DNA of 5,497 bases from Arthrobacter sp. (GTDB taxonomy: Bacteria; Actinomycetota; Actinomycetes; Actinomycetales; Micrococcaceae). Under the pieces are notes generated by a model. That model searched no databases. It was not told where the DNA came from and was given only the letters and a program-made list of their open reading frames with translations. The first letter of the stretch is position 1. The number at the start of each line of letters is the position of its first letter. The stretch covers positions 1-5,497 of the forward strand of contig JAODMA010000385.1 of the NCBI GenBank assembly GCA_025464545.1, read 5' to 3'. This document shows, in pieces, positions 1 to 5,497 of this stretch. Made by a program: the position numbers and the translations under genes.

Positions 1-2
1 TC

Positions 3-338
3 CACGCCTTTTTCGGCGTCGCGATCATGGGCGGCACCGGTCTGCTGGCCGCGGACTACTTCGGCAATCTCGGCCGCACCTGGGGACCCTCGGCACTGCT
101 GGACCAGCAAATGGGCGGCGCCGTGGCCTGGGGCATCGGCGAGGTGCCCACTTTGCTGGTCGCAATCGGCGTCGCGGTCCAGTGGTCCCGTTCGGACGCC
201 CGCGAGTCCAAGCGCACCGACCGGGCAGCCGACAGGAATAACGACGCCGATCTCACTGCTTACAACGATATGTTTGCCAAGCTGGCCGAACGCGATGCCA
301 AGCTGACCGAACGCAATTCAAAGCTGGAAGGACGCTGA
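3..338 (+). CDS. CtaG-family cytochrome c oxidase assembly / copper-handling membrane protein, C-terminal fragment
   Basis: The gene starts before the window; the open frame begins at base 3 (HAFFGVAIMGG...) and stops with TGA at 336-338. Seen: a hydrophobic segment from the left edge to about base 65, a loop with DQQMGGAVAWGIGE, a second membrane segment (PTLLVAIGVAVQW), then a charged tail beginning SRSDARESKR. Known: the DQ..(G)G..W..GE..T pattern followed by a basic, Asp/Arg-rich cytoplasmic tail is typical of the last two helices of actinobacterial Caa3-type CtaG proteins, which help insert copper into cytochrome c oxidase. In actinobacteria these are often fused behind a CopD-like copper-transport domain. 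Whether this one is a fusion cannot be seen here. The tail ends in a repeated heptad (KLAERDA, KLTERNS, KLEGR). The stop shares one base with the next start, so the two genes are very likely one operon. Family call fairly sure; exact role inferred. Confidence 0.82.
   Translation, partial: HAFFGVAIMGGTGLLAADYFGNLGRTWGPSALLDQQMGGAVAWGIGEVPTLLVAIGVAVQWSRSDARESKRTDRAADRNNDADLTAYNDMFAKLAERDAKLTERNSKLEGR
279..338 (+). repeat. Tandem 21-bp repeat encoding a heptad at the C terminus of the CtaG-like protein
   Basis: Unit 1 is 279-299 and unit 2 is 300-320; they match at 17 of 21 bases and both begin AAGCTG. A third, shortened unit at 321-338 starts with the same AAGCTG and runs into the stop. They encode KLAERDA, KLTERNS and KLEGR, so the unit is exactly one heptad and could extend an amphipathic or coiled-coil helix. 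The third unit also supplies the ribosome binding site of the next gene. Confidence 0.75.
326..332 (+). promoter_or_regulatory. Ribosome binding site of the thioredoxin/NHL gene, inside the upstream coding sequence
   Basis: GGAAGGA lies five bases before the ATG at 338. The ATG overlaps the upstream TGA by one base (TGATG). This strong SD and overlap fix the start at 338 and imply translational coupling with the CtaG-like gene. Confidence 0.8.
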
Positions 339-2320
339 TGAGCGAAACCGTACGCACCCACCTCCGGGTCCGGGCTTCCGAACTGGTGGGCCGTAACTGG
401 CTTAACACCGGCGGGAAATCCCTGGACCTTGAATCCCTCCGCGGCAAGATCGTGCTGCTGGATTTCTGGACGTTCTGCTGCATCAATTGCCTGCACGTCC
501 TGGACGAACTCCGCCCGCTCGAGCAGCAGTACTCCGATGTCCTGGTGACGGTCGGCGTGCACTCGCCCAAGTTCGAACACGAGGCTGACCCGGTGGCACT
601 GGCTGCGGCCGTGGAACGCTACGAGATCCGCCATCCGGTACTGGACGACCCGGAGCTGGACACCTGGAAGGCCTACACGGCGCGCGCCTGGCCCACCTTG
701 GTGGTCATCGACCCCGAGGGCTACATCGTGGCGCACCTCTCCGGTGAAGGCCACGCGGACGGCCTCTCCGTACTCATCCCCGAACTGATCGCCGAGCACG
801 AAGCCAAGGGCACCCTGCACCGCGGCGACGGCCCCTACGTTGCTCCTGTTCCGACGTCGGGCACGCTGCGCTTCCCCGGCAAGGCCCTGTACCTCCCCTC
901 CGGACGTGGTGCCTCTGCCGAAGGCTCCGCATCGGGTTCCGACTCCGACGCCGGGTCCTGGCTCGTCACTGACACCGGGCACCACCGCCTGGTGGAGCTC
1001 GCCACGGATTTCCAGACGGTGCTGGGGGCCTACGGTTCGGGTGAAAAGGGCTACGCCGACGGCGGCGCCGAGGACTCCAGCTTCAATGAGCCGCAGGGCC
1101 TGGTCCTGCTCCCGGAAGACGTTGCCGCGAAGGCCGGCTACGACGTCGTGGTTGCCGACACGGTCAACCACCGGCTCCGGGGATTGTCGCTTGCCGACGG
1201 GAGCGTCAGCACCCTCGCGGGCAACGGCGTGCAGCGCCTACTTGAGACGGGTCCAGCCCGCGTTGACGAGGAAGGCGTCGCCTATGGAGCCCGGCTCGAG
1301 GCGGACCCGCTGCAGGTATCCCTGAGCTCGCCGTGGGACGTTGTGTGGTCCGCCAAACTGAACGCCGTCATCGTCGCGATGGCCGGCGTGCACCAGATCT
1401 TCAGCTTCGATCCGCTCTCCGGAGCCGTGTCCATCATCGCCGGCAACGGTCTTGAAGGCCTGCTGGACGGCCCGGCGGCGGAAGCCTGGTTCGCCCAGTC
1501 CTCCGGCCTCGCCGAAGACGCCGACGGGAACATCTGGGTGGCGGATTCCGAAACCTCGGCCCTGCGGAAGCTCGTCATCGGTGAGGACGGGAGCATCATG
1601 GTCGAATCCGCCGTCGGCAAGGGATTGTTCGACTTCGGCTTCCGCGACGGCGACGCCGCCGAGGCCCGGCTGCAGCACCCCCTCGGCGTCACCGTGCTGC
1701 CGGACGGATCGGTGGCGGTCGCCGATACCTACAACGGCGCGGTCCGCCGCTACGATCCGGTGTCCGGGACGGTGTCCACGCTGGCGCGCGGGCTCTCCGA
1801 ACCCTCCGACGTCATTGTGGACCACACGCACGTCGCGGGGAACGAGCCGCTGCTCGTGGTGGTCGAGGCCAACAAGCACCAGCTGGTGTACGTGCCCATC
1901 CCGAAGGAAGCCCAGCAGGTGGACGAGGGTGCCGCCCAGACGCACCGGCCCAAGAGCCCGGTCGCTCCCGGTCTGCTGCAGCTCACGGTCCGGTTCACCG
2001 CACCCACGGGCCAGAAGCTGGACGACCGCTGGGGCGATCCCACGCAGCTGAAAATCTCATCCACCCCGCCGGAGCTGCTGCTGTCCGGCGGCGGGACCTC
2101 CGTGGGCCTGCTTCGCACGCTGGAACTTGCCTCCGACGTTCCCGAGGGCGTGCTGCACATTACCGCCCGCGCTGCCGCCTGTGACGGTCCGGAAGACGCC
2201 GACGGCGAGATCCCCGACCACGCCGCTTGCCACCTGTACCAGCAGGACTGGGGCATCCCGGTGCTGCTCCAGGATGACGGCGACTCCGAGCTGGTGCTGG
2301 ACCTCCGCGGAATGGACTAG
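338..2320 (+). CDS. Thioredoxin-like domain / NHL-repeat beta-propeller protein (NHLRC2-type)
   Basis: A complete 660-aa protein with no signal peptide or membrane segment, so probably cytoplasmic. Residues about 10-160 are a thioredoxin-like fold: FWTFCCINC at 43-51 puts C48 and C51 at the CxxC positions, preceded by an extra C47, and WPT at 118-120 supplies the cis-proline. Residues about 175-520 carry NHL-type blade strands, visible at LVTDTGHHRL (209-218), VVADTVNHRL (271-280), VIVAMAGVHQI (344-354), IWVADSETSALRKL (399-412), VAVADTYNGAVRRYD (459-473) and LVVVEANKHQLVYV (506-519). This is consistent with a six-bladed propeller. A beta-rich C-terminal domain (about 545-658) holds two further cysteines, C615 and C631. 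Known: this domain order and the CCINC motif are those of human NHLRC2 and its bacterial homologues, whose biochemical role is poorly defined. A low-complexity Gly/Ser/Ala/Asp insert (189-207) sits in the first blade region. Coupling to a CtaG-like gene suggests thiol-redox or copper-linked work; that is inference. Confidence 0.93.
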   Translation: MSETVRTHLRVRASELVGRNWLNTGGKSLDLESLRGKIVLLDFWTFCCINCLHVLDELRPLEQQYSDVLVTVGVHSPKFEHEADPVALAAAVERYEIRHPVLDDPELDTWKAYTARAWPTLVVIDPEGYIVAHLSGEGHADGLSVLIPELIAEHEAKGTLHRGDGPYVAPVPTSGTLRFPGKALYLPSGRGASAEGSASGSDSDAGSWLVTDTGHHRLVELATDFQTVLGAYGSGEKGYADGGAEDSSFNEPQGLVLLPEDVAAKAGYDVVVADTVNHRLRGLSLADGSVSTLAGNGVQRLLETGPARVDEEGVAYGARLEADPLQVSLSSPWDVVWSAKLNAVIVAMAGVHQIFSFDPLSGAVSIIAGNGLEGLLDGPAAEAWFAQSSGLAEDADGNIWVADSETSALRKLVIGEDGSIMVESAVGKGLFDFGFRDGDAAEARLQHPLGVTVLPDGSVAVADTYNGAVRRYDPVSGTVSTLARGLSEPSDVIVDHTHVAGNEPLLVVVEANKHQLVYVPIPKEAQQVDEGAAQTHRPKSPVAPGLLQLTVRFTAPTGQKLDDRWGDPTQLKISSTPPELLLSGGGTSVGLLRTLELASDVPEGVLHITARAAACDGPEDADGEIPDHAACHLYQQDWGIPVLLQDDGDSELVLDLRGMD

Positions 2321-2368
2321 CCGCTCGCCGAAGTAGCCCGGTTTTCGCGGCCATTCCCCGGGGCTCCC

Positions 2369-2398
2369 GTGTCAGTTGCGGCGGAGGCTTGCCATAAT
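2369..2398 (+). promoter_or_regulatory. Candidate sigma-70-type promoter for the AbiEi/DUF559 gene
   Basis: GTGTCA (2369-2374; four of six to TTGACA) is followed after 18 bases by CATAAT (2393-2398; five of six to TATAAT), in the only relatively AT-containing part of the 158-bp gap. Transcription would begin near 2405, about 75 bases before the ATG at 2479. Motif-based only; an extracytoplasmic sigma factor or a promoter elsewhere is possible. Confidence 0.4.
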
Positions 2399-2478
2399 CG
2401 GGCCAGTCCGTAGCGGCGTCGTCCACATAGCGTCGAGCCGCCTGTTTTCTCTGTCCGGGGCCCAGCAGAGTTGGGGGC

Positions 2479-3426
2479 ATGGATCCTGTGCACGTACTCG
2501 GCTCGCTGGGCGGCGTGGCGCTGACCCGGTCCCTGGTCGCAAGGGGCGCCGGTGAAACCGCCATCCGGGGTGCCGTCCGAAGCGGTGCCGTGGTTCGGCT
2601 GGAGCGGGGGCTGTTGGCGCTACCTGGCGCGGACCCCGAATTGGTGGCCGCAAAGCAGTCCCGGGCGTTGCTCACCTGCATCTCCGCGGCACCGCGGTTC
2701 ACGCTGTGGATGTTGCGCCCGGCCGCGATGCCGCACTACTGGCACAGCAACGGCAGACGAACGCACTCCTGCGTCAGCCACCGGACGGCCCTGACCCATC
2801 CCGGCGTCGCGGGAGCGGTGGCTGCCTTGCCGGATGTCCTTCTTCACGCTCTGCTCTGCCTACCGCCGCTGGAGTCCTTGGTCATGGTCGAGAGCGCTTA
2901 CAACAGTGGAGCCATCGACCTGACGTTCCTGCTCCGGCACCTTGTGGGGAACCGTTGCGGGAAGGCGCGGGACGTCGTTGCGCAGGTTGAGCGTGGTGCG
3001 GATTCCCTCCTTGAGACCCTCGCCCGGATCTTGTTCAGGGACGCTGGAATCTCCACTGAAACCCAGGTGTGGATCGACGGCATAGGCCGGGTGGATTTTC
3101 TGCTTGAAGGCTTCCTGATCGTCGAAATCGACGGGCTGGCGTTCCACCTAAACTCACGGCAGTTCAAGAAGGATCGCCGCAGGGACAACTCGGCGATGGT
3201 GCAGGGGCTTCCGGTGCTGCGCTTTTTCTACGATGACGTCGTCTTTGCGCCGGAGGTCGTCCTCGCCCAAGTGCGTGAGGTGCTGGCACGTGGTTCCCTG
3301 CGGTGGCCGCAACCGAAGCGGCCCGGTTTTGAGGCAGTGGAGCCCCCGCCCTGGACGCTAGATTGGCGGTGCGGCTCTCAAAACCGGGCCGGTTCCGCAG
3401 CGGGCATCCCGCCGGCGGCTCAGTAG
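2479..3426 (+). CDS. AbiEi-like N-terminal domain protein with C-terminal DUF559 (Vsr/PD-(D/E)XK-like) nuclease fold
   Basis: A 315-aa protein in two parts. Residues 1-55 (LGGVALTRSLVARGA...IRGAVRSGAVVRLERGLLALPG) have the pattern of the winged-helix domain of type IV AbiEi-family antitoxins: a helix-turn-helix, then a basic wing ending in RG. Residues about 174-271 look like DUF559: E179 in SLLETLARIL, D206 in GRVDFLLEG, then VEIDGLAFH with E216, D218 and H223, a basic stretch KKDRRRDN (230-237), and a strand VLRFFYDDV. Known: DUF559 resembles Vsr-type endonucleases, and this two-domain layout is widespread in actinobacteria. DNA cleavage is not proven for them. The middle part includes CLPPLESLVMVESA (127-140). 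No AbiEii toxin gene is adjacent, so I would not call it a working antitoxin. The ATG at 2479 has GGGGG directly before it, too close for a normal SD; AGAG at 2467-2470 is better spaced, and an in-frame GTG at 2488 is the alternative start. The last ~40 residues cover an inverted repeat and may not be part of the ancestral protein. Confidence 0.8.
   Translation: MDPVHVLGSLGGVALTRSLVARGAGETAIRGAVRSGAVVRLERGLLALPGADPELVAAKQSRALLTCISAAPRFTLWMLRPAAMPHYWHSNGRRTHSCVSHRTALTHPGVAGAVAALPDVLLHALLCLPPLESLVMVESAYNSGAIDLTFLLRHLVGNRCGKARDVVAQVERGADSLLETLARILFRDAGISTETQVWIDGIGRVDFLLEGFLIVEIDGLAFHLNSRQFKKDRRRDNSAMVQGLPVLRFFYDDVVFAPEVVLAQVREVLARGSLRWPQPKRPGFEAVEPPPWTLDWRCGSQNRAGSAAGIPPAAQ
3315..3395. repeat. 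Long inverted repeat at the convergent gene junction (possible bidirectional terminator or REP-like element)
   Basis: CGGCCCGGTTTTGAG (3319-3333) and CTCAAAACCGGGCCG (3377-3391) are perfect 15-bp reverse complements. With one mismatch the pairing extends outward to 3315 and 3395. The 43-bp spacer can fold further: AGCC (3341-3344) with GGCT (3373-3376), and CCGCC (3346-3350) with GGCGG (3365-3369). It lies inside the 3' end of the plus-strand DUF559 gene and 25-29 bases past the stop of the minus-strand gene. Neither side has a proper T-run after the stem, so termination would be of the tailless kind proposed for actinobacteria. The stem is seen directly; its role is inferred. Confidence 0.6.
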
Positions 3427-4412
3427 CTCAGGAGCGGCGTCAGCTTCACGGTGTCGGCGTCGATATCCAGGCGGGTGGTGAAGCTGAAGTCGTGGACCAC
3501 GCTGATCTCGCCGGGGGCTCCGGTGAACAGGTCCACCTGGCGGGCAGTGATGCGGGCCTTGCCGTCCAACGGCGCGACGACCCAGCGCCCGCCAAAGGGC
3601 TCAATCTTGACTGCCGGGTAATCGGTGATGCTCCAGTCGATGGTTCCGTCCACGACGCGGTTGTTGGTTGCGTGGTAGAAAGGGCAGTCGGGCTGCAGCT
3701 GCTGCTGCTTGTCCGCCTCGTCGGCGCAGCCGTCCAGGAACTCCTTGACCCTGGCGCTCACGGCGTCCTTCAGGGCGTCGGTGGCCTGGGTCAGCAGGTT
3801 CAGCGGAGCGGCCGGAACATCCCGGGCGGAGAGGATGGCGCGGGTGGGCGGTGCGGAGAAATACTGGCCGTTGAGCGTGGCCTCGTACTCCCCGGGGTAG
3901 AAGACAGCGAAAGAGTTCCGGCCGCCGGGCATGTTCACCGGCACGCCGTTGAGCGTGGCTTCGTTTGAGTTCACGACGGTGACGTCCAGGACCGGGAGAG
4001 CCGACGGTACGAAGGACCACTGGTGGAAGAACAGCCACTGCGTTCCCGACCGTTCGAGCAGGAATTCCGTGCGCAACTTGGCCCCGTCAATGGTGTACTC
4101 GACCGGCACCATGACCTGGTTCCCGCCGCGGCCCTCCGCTTCGCCGAAATTAACGTCGCCGATCCGTGCTGCGGCGGTCTGCAGCGCCGACCCGTCGAGC
4201 ATGGCCGCGTTGCTTTGCGGAACCGAAGCACGCAGAAGGCCCAGCGCCTTCTCGCCTTCGCCCTTCTGCATGGCGTCAAGATACTCGCGGACGGGCTGTT
4301 GTGGGCTCGCAATGGTGTCATTGACCACGGTCACCGCCACAATGGCTCCGGCCACGGCGAGCATCAGGCCCAGCAGCCATCCGGCTGCGATCCTGACTAA
4401 CGCCTGACTCAT
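3420..4412 (-). CDS. Single-pass membrane protein with large extracytoplasmic region, function unknown
   Basis: A 330-aa product. Residues 7-30 (RIAAGWLLGLMLAVAGAIVAVTVV) form an N-terminal signal-anchor; the rest should lie outside the membrane. Residues about 38-138 (VREYLDAMQKGEGEKALGLL...TEFLLERSGTQWLFFHQW) have the alternating helix/sheet look of an NTF2-like or DUF4878-like fold. Residues about 142-186 (VTVVNSNEATLNGVPV...FYPGEYEATLNGQYF) resemble a small PEGA/TcaA-like beta domain with an NG loop and a PGxY turn. C229 and C243 in CADEADKQQQLQPDCPF may form a disulfide. The last 70 residues are strand-rich. I do not recognise a named family. The ATG at 4412 is preferred because AAGG lies nine bases upstream and the DNA above it loses the GC-rich third positions of real coding sequence. 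An in-frame ATG at 4478 would add 22 residues. The stop overlaps the convergent gene's stop region by 7 bp. It probably follows the DUF853 ATPase gene in one transcript, in the same frame. Confidence 0.75.
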   Translation of the reverse strand: MSQALVRIAAGWLLGLMLAVAGAIVAVTVVNDTIASPQQPVREYLDAMQKGEGEKALGLLRASVPQSNAAMLDGSALQTAAARIGDVNFGEAEGRGGNQVMVPVEYTIDGAKLRTEFLLERSGTQWLFFHQWSFVPSALPVLDVTVVNSNEATLNGVPVNMPGGRNSFAVFYPGEYEATLNGQYFSAPPTRAILSARDVPAAPLNLLTQATDALKDAVSARVKEFLDGCADEADKQQQLQPDCPFYHATNNRVVDGTIDWSITDYPAVKIEPFGGRWVVAPLDGKARITARQVDLFTGAPGEISVVHDFSFTTRLDIDADTVKLTPLLSY

Positions 4413-4413
4413 T

Positions 4414-4437
4414 TGCACGTACCTTACGTTACCTGCA
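4414..4437 (-). promoter_or_regulatory. Imperfect palindrome over the ribosome binding site of the membrane-protein gene
   Basis: A 24-bp dyad with outer TGCA/TGCA arms; nine of the twelve base pairs of the half-sites match. It covers the AAGG SD-like site (4422-4425) and two TANNNT -10-like hexamers (TAACGT at 4426-4431 and TAAGGT at 4421-4426, minus strand). This is the most AT-containing stretch of the 135-bp gap. It could be an operator, a promoter giving a very short leader, or chance. Confidence 0.3.
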
Positions 4438-4547
4438 CGCCACAGGAATGCTCTGGTCGTGTGTGGCCCGTGTGACATCCGCCATCCCGCCCCGCAGTCC
4501 CGGCACAGGTCGAAGCGGCGCGGTCCCCGGGTCGGCGGAAGCCGCGG

Positions 4548-5497
4548 CTAACGGCGACGGCGCTTGGGTGCCGTCCCAAAGACTCCGCGGAGCAGCTCAC
4601 GGCCCAGCTGCGACCCGAGCGAGCGGGCCATGCTTTTGAGGCCACCGCCCAGCGCCCCGCCAAGCGCGCCGGCGAGATCTCCGGCCATACCGCCTCCGGC
4701 GCCCTGCGACGCCTCTTGCGGCGTTTCCCGGCGGGCCCCGCGTTCGGGTGACTGCGCTCGTTCCGGCGCAGGTGCGGGCCGGCTGCTTGGCCGGCCCAGG
4801 ATCTCCTCCTCGATCCGTCGGGCCTCGGCATCGATGGCGGATTCGCCCGTGGTGCCCGCCTCGGCCCTGCCACCGGCGCCGGCGGGCGCGTCAGCCGGAT
4901 CCTGCCCCGCAGCGCCTGCGGGAAGCCGGCCGTCCGCCGTCTTGCCGGTGATCTTCTCGAAGGCGGAGACGTTGTCGACCGCCGTGCCGTACTTGGGGAG
5001 CAGGGCCGAGCCGGCCACGGTACTCGATACCAGGGCATCGCTGCTGGGGCCCATGACTGATTCCGGTGCCCGAAGGCGGGTCAACGCCACTGGAGTCGGG
5101 GCGCCGTTCTCGTTCATCACTGTGACGACGGCCTCGCCGATGCCAGCCGAGGTGAGGGTCTCTTCGAGGTCGTAATCACTCATCGGGAAGGTGGAGACGG
5201 TCGCCTTGAGTGCTTTGGCATCCTCGGGTGTGTAGGCCCGCAGGGCGTGCTGCACTCGGTTGGCCAACTGCCCCAGCACTTCGGCCGGAACGTCCTTCGG
5301 CGTCTGGGTGACGAAGAAGATCCCGACGCCCTTAGAGCGGATCAGCCGCACGGTGGTAGTGATGGCGTCCAGGAAGGCCTTCGAGGCGTCGCTAAAGAGC
5401 AGGTGGGCCTCATCCAGGAAGAACACGAGCTTGGGTTTGTCCAGGCCGCCGGCCTCGGGCAGTTCCTCGAAGAGATCCGCCAGCAGCCACATCAGGA
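4548..5497 (-). CDS. DUF853 / YjgR-type HerA-like ATPase, C-terminal part
   Basis: The gene runs in from the right edge; about 316 codons are visible, ending in TAG at 4550-4548. Numbered from the MWLLADLFEELPE methionine at 5492, residues 22-30 (LVFFLDEAH) are the Walker B strand with the catalytic glutamate. IFFVTQTPKDVP (58-69) is the sensor-like segment, and LGQLANRVQHALRAYTPED (73-91) carries the conserved arginine region. Known: this matches DUF853 proteins such as E. coli YjgR, predicted P-loop ATPases of the HerA/FtsK superfamily with uncertain function. The Walker A part lies outside the window. Residues about 185-265 are a Pro/Ala/Gly/Glu-rich linker, likely disordered. The tail GDLAGALGGALGGGLK...SLGSQLGRELLRGVFG followed by RRRR is the family's usual glycine-rich helical C terminus. 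No promoter is visible because the 5' end is missing. Confidence 0.92.
   Translation of the reverse strand, partial: LMWLLADLFEELPEAGGLDKPKLVFFLDEAHLLFSDASKAFLDAITTTVRLIRSKGVGIFFVTQTPKDVPAEVLGQLANRVQHALRAYTPEDAKALKATVSTFPMSDYDLEETLTSAGIGEAVVTVMNENGAPTPVALTRLRAPESVMGPSSDALVSSTVAGSALLPKYGTAVDNVSAFEKITGKTADGRLPAGAAGQDPADAPAGAGGRAEAGTTGESAIDAEARRIEEEILGRPSSRPAPAPERAQSPERGARRETPQEASQGAGGGMAGDLAGALGGALGGGLKSMARSLGSQLGRELLRGVFGTAPKRRRR

Noticed and set aside
260..1171. 303-codon open frame on the minus strand
   Set aside because: It lies wholly opposite the thioredoxin/NHL gene, whose domains and motifs are clear. Long antisense frames are common in GC-rich genes, and its product shows no recognisable motif.
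1238..1945. 235-codon minus-strand open frame
   Set aside because: Antisense to the propeller-coding part; its Gly/His/Val-rich product is the complement of the blade sequences, not a real protein family.
2309..2357. GGAATGG/CCATTCC dyad as a terminator of the NHL gene
   Set aside because: Only seven base pairs with a 35-base loop, one arm inside the coding end and no T-run after it; too weak to call.
3315..3395. Insertion sequence or MITE ends
   Set aside because: The inverted arms are short, no flanking target duplication is visible, and there is no transposase in the window; kept only as an unexplained repeat.
2479..3426. A complete AbiE-type toxin-antitoxin system
   Set aside because: Only the AbiEi-like domain is present; no neighbouring nucleotidyltransferase toxin is encoded on either side.
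4413..4478. Upstream ATG at 4478 as the start of the membrane protein
   Set aside because: The 22 extra codons include cca, aga, gca, gta, agg and caa and lack the GC-rich third positions of the gene body. The ATG at 4412 has its own SD-like AAGG and gives a normal signal-anchor. The longer form remains possible.
4424..5038. 204-codon minus-strand open frame in another register of the ATPase gene
   Set aside because: Its product is an Arg/Pro/Ser-rich shadow of the DUF853 linker, which is in the frame supported by Walker B and the family tail.

Overview
The window is a high-GC, densely coding stretch. GC-rich third codon positions, SD-led ATG starts and the protein families all fit an actinobacterium. 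The flavour is Micrococcaceae (Arthrobacter or Pseudarthrobacter-like), but that is a judgement from family resemblance, since no rRNA or taxon marker is present. I see no tRNA, rRNA, CRISPR array, transposase, phage gene or integrase.

Layout, left to right. (1) The 3' end of a CtaG-type membrane protein (CopD/CtaG copper-handling family), with a tandemly repeated heptad tail. (2) Translationally coupled to it by a TGATG junction, a complete 660-aa cytoplasmic thioredoxin-like/NHL beta-propeller protein of the NHLRC2 type, with a CCINC active site. (3) A 158-bp gap with a plausible promoter. (4) A 315-aa protein with an AbiEi-like N-terminal winged-helix region and a C-terminal DUF559/Vsr-like nuclease fold. 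(5) On the opposite strand, overlapping it tail to tail by 7 bp, a 330-aa single-pass membrane protein of unknown function with a large extracytoplasmic part. (6) Upstream of that on the same strand, the C-terminal part of a DUF853 (YjgR/HerA-type) ATPase that runs off the right edge.

The left pair plausibly works in copper or redox homeostasis linked to cytochrome oxidase assembly. The middle gene looks like a solitary member of an expanded actinobacterial family rather than a complete toxin-antitoxin pair. The right pair are in the same reading frame and separated by a single TAG, so they may be co-expressed.

I did not find a convincing new multi-gene system. The observations most worth a second look are the 15-bp perfect inverted repeat buried in the 3' end of the DUF559 gene, the in-frame stop and CxxC remnant between the two minus-strand genes, and the heptad duplication that carries the next gene's ribosome binding site.
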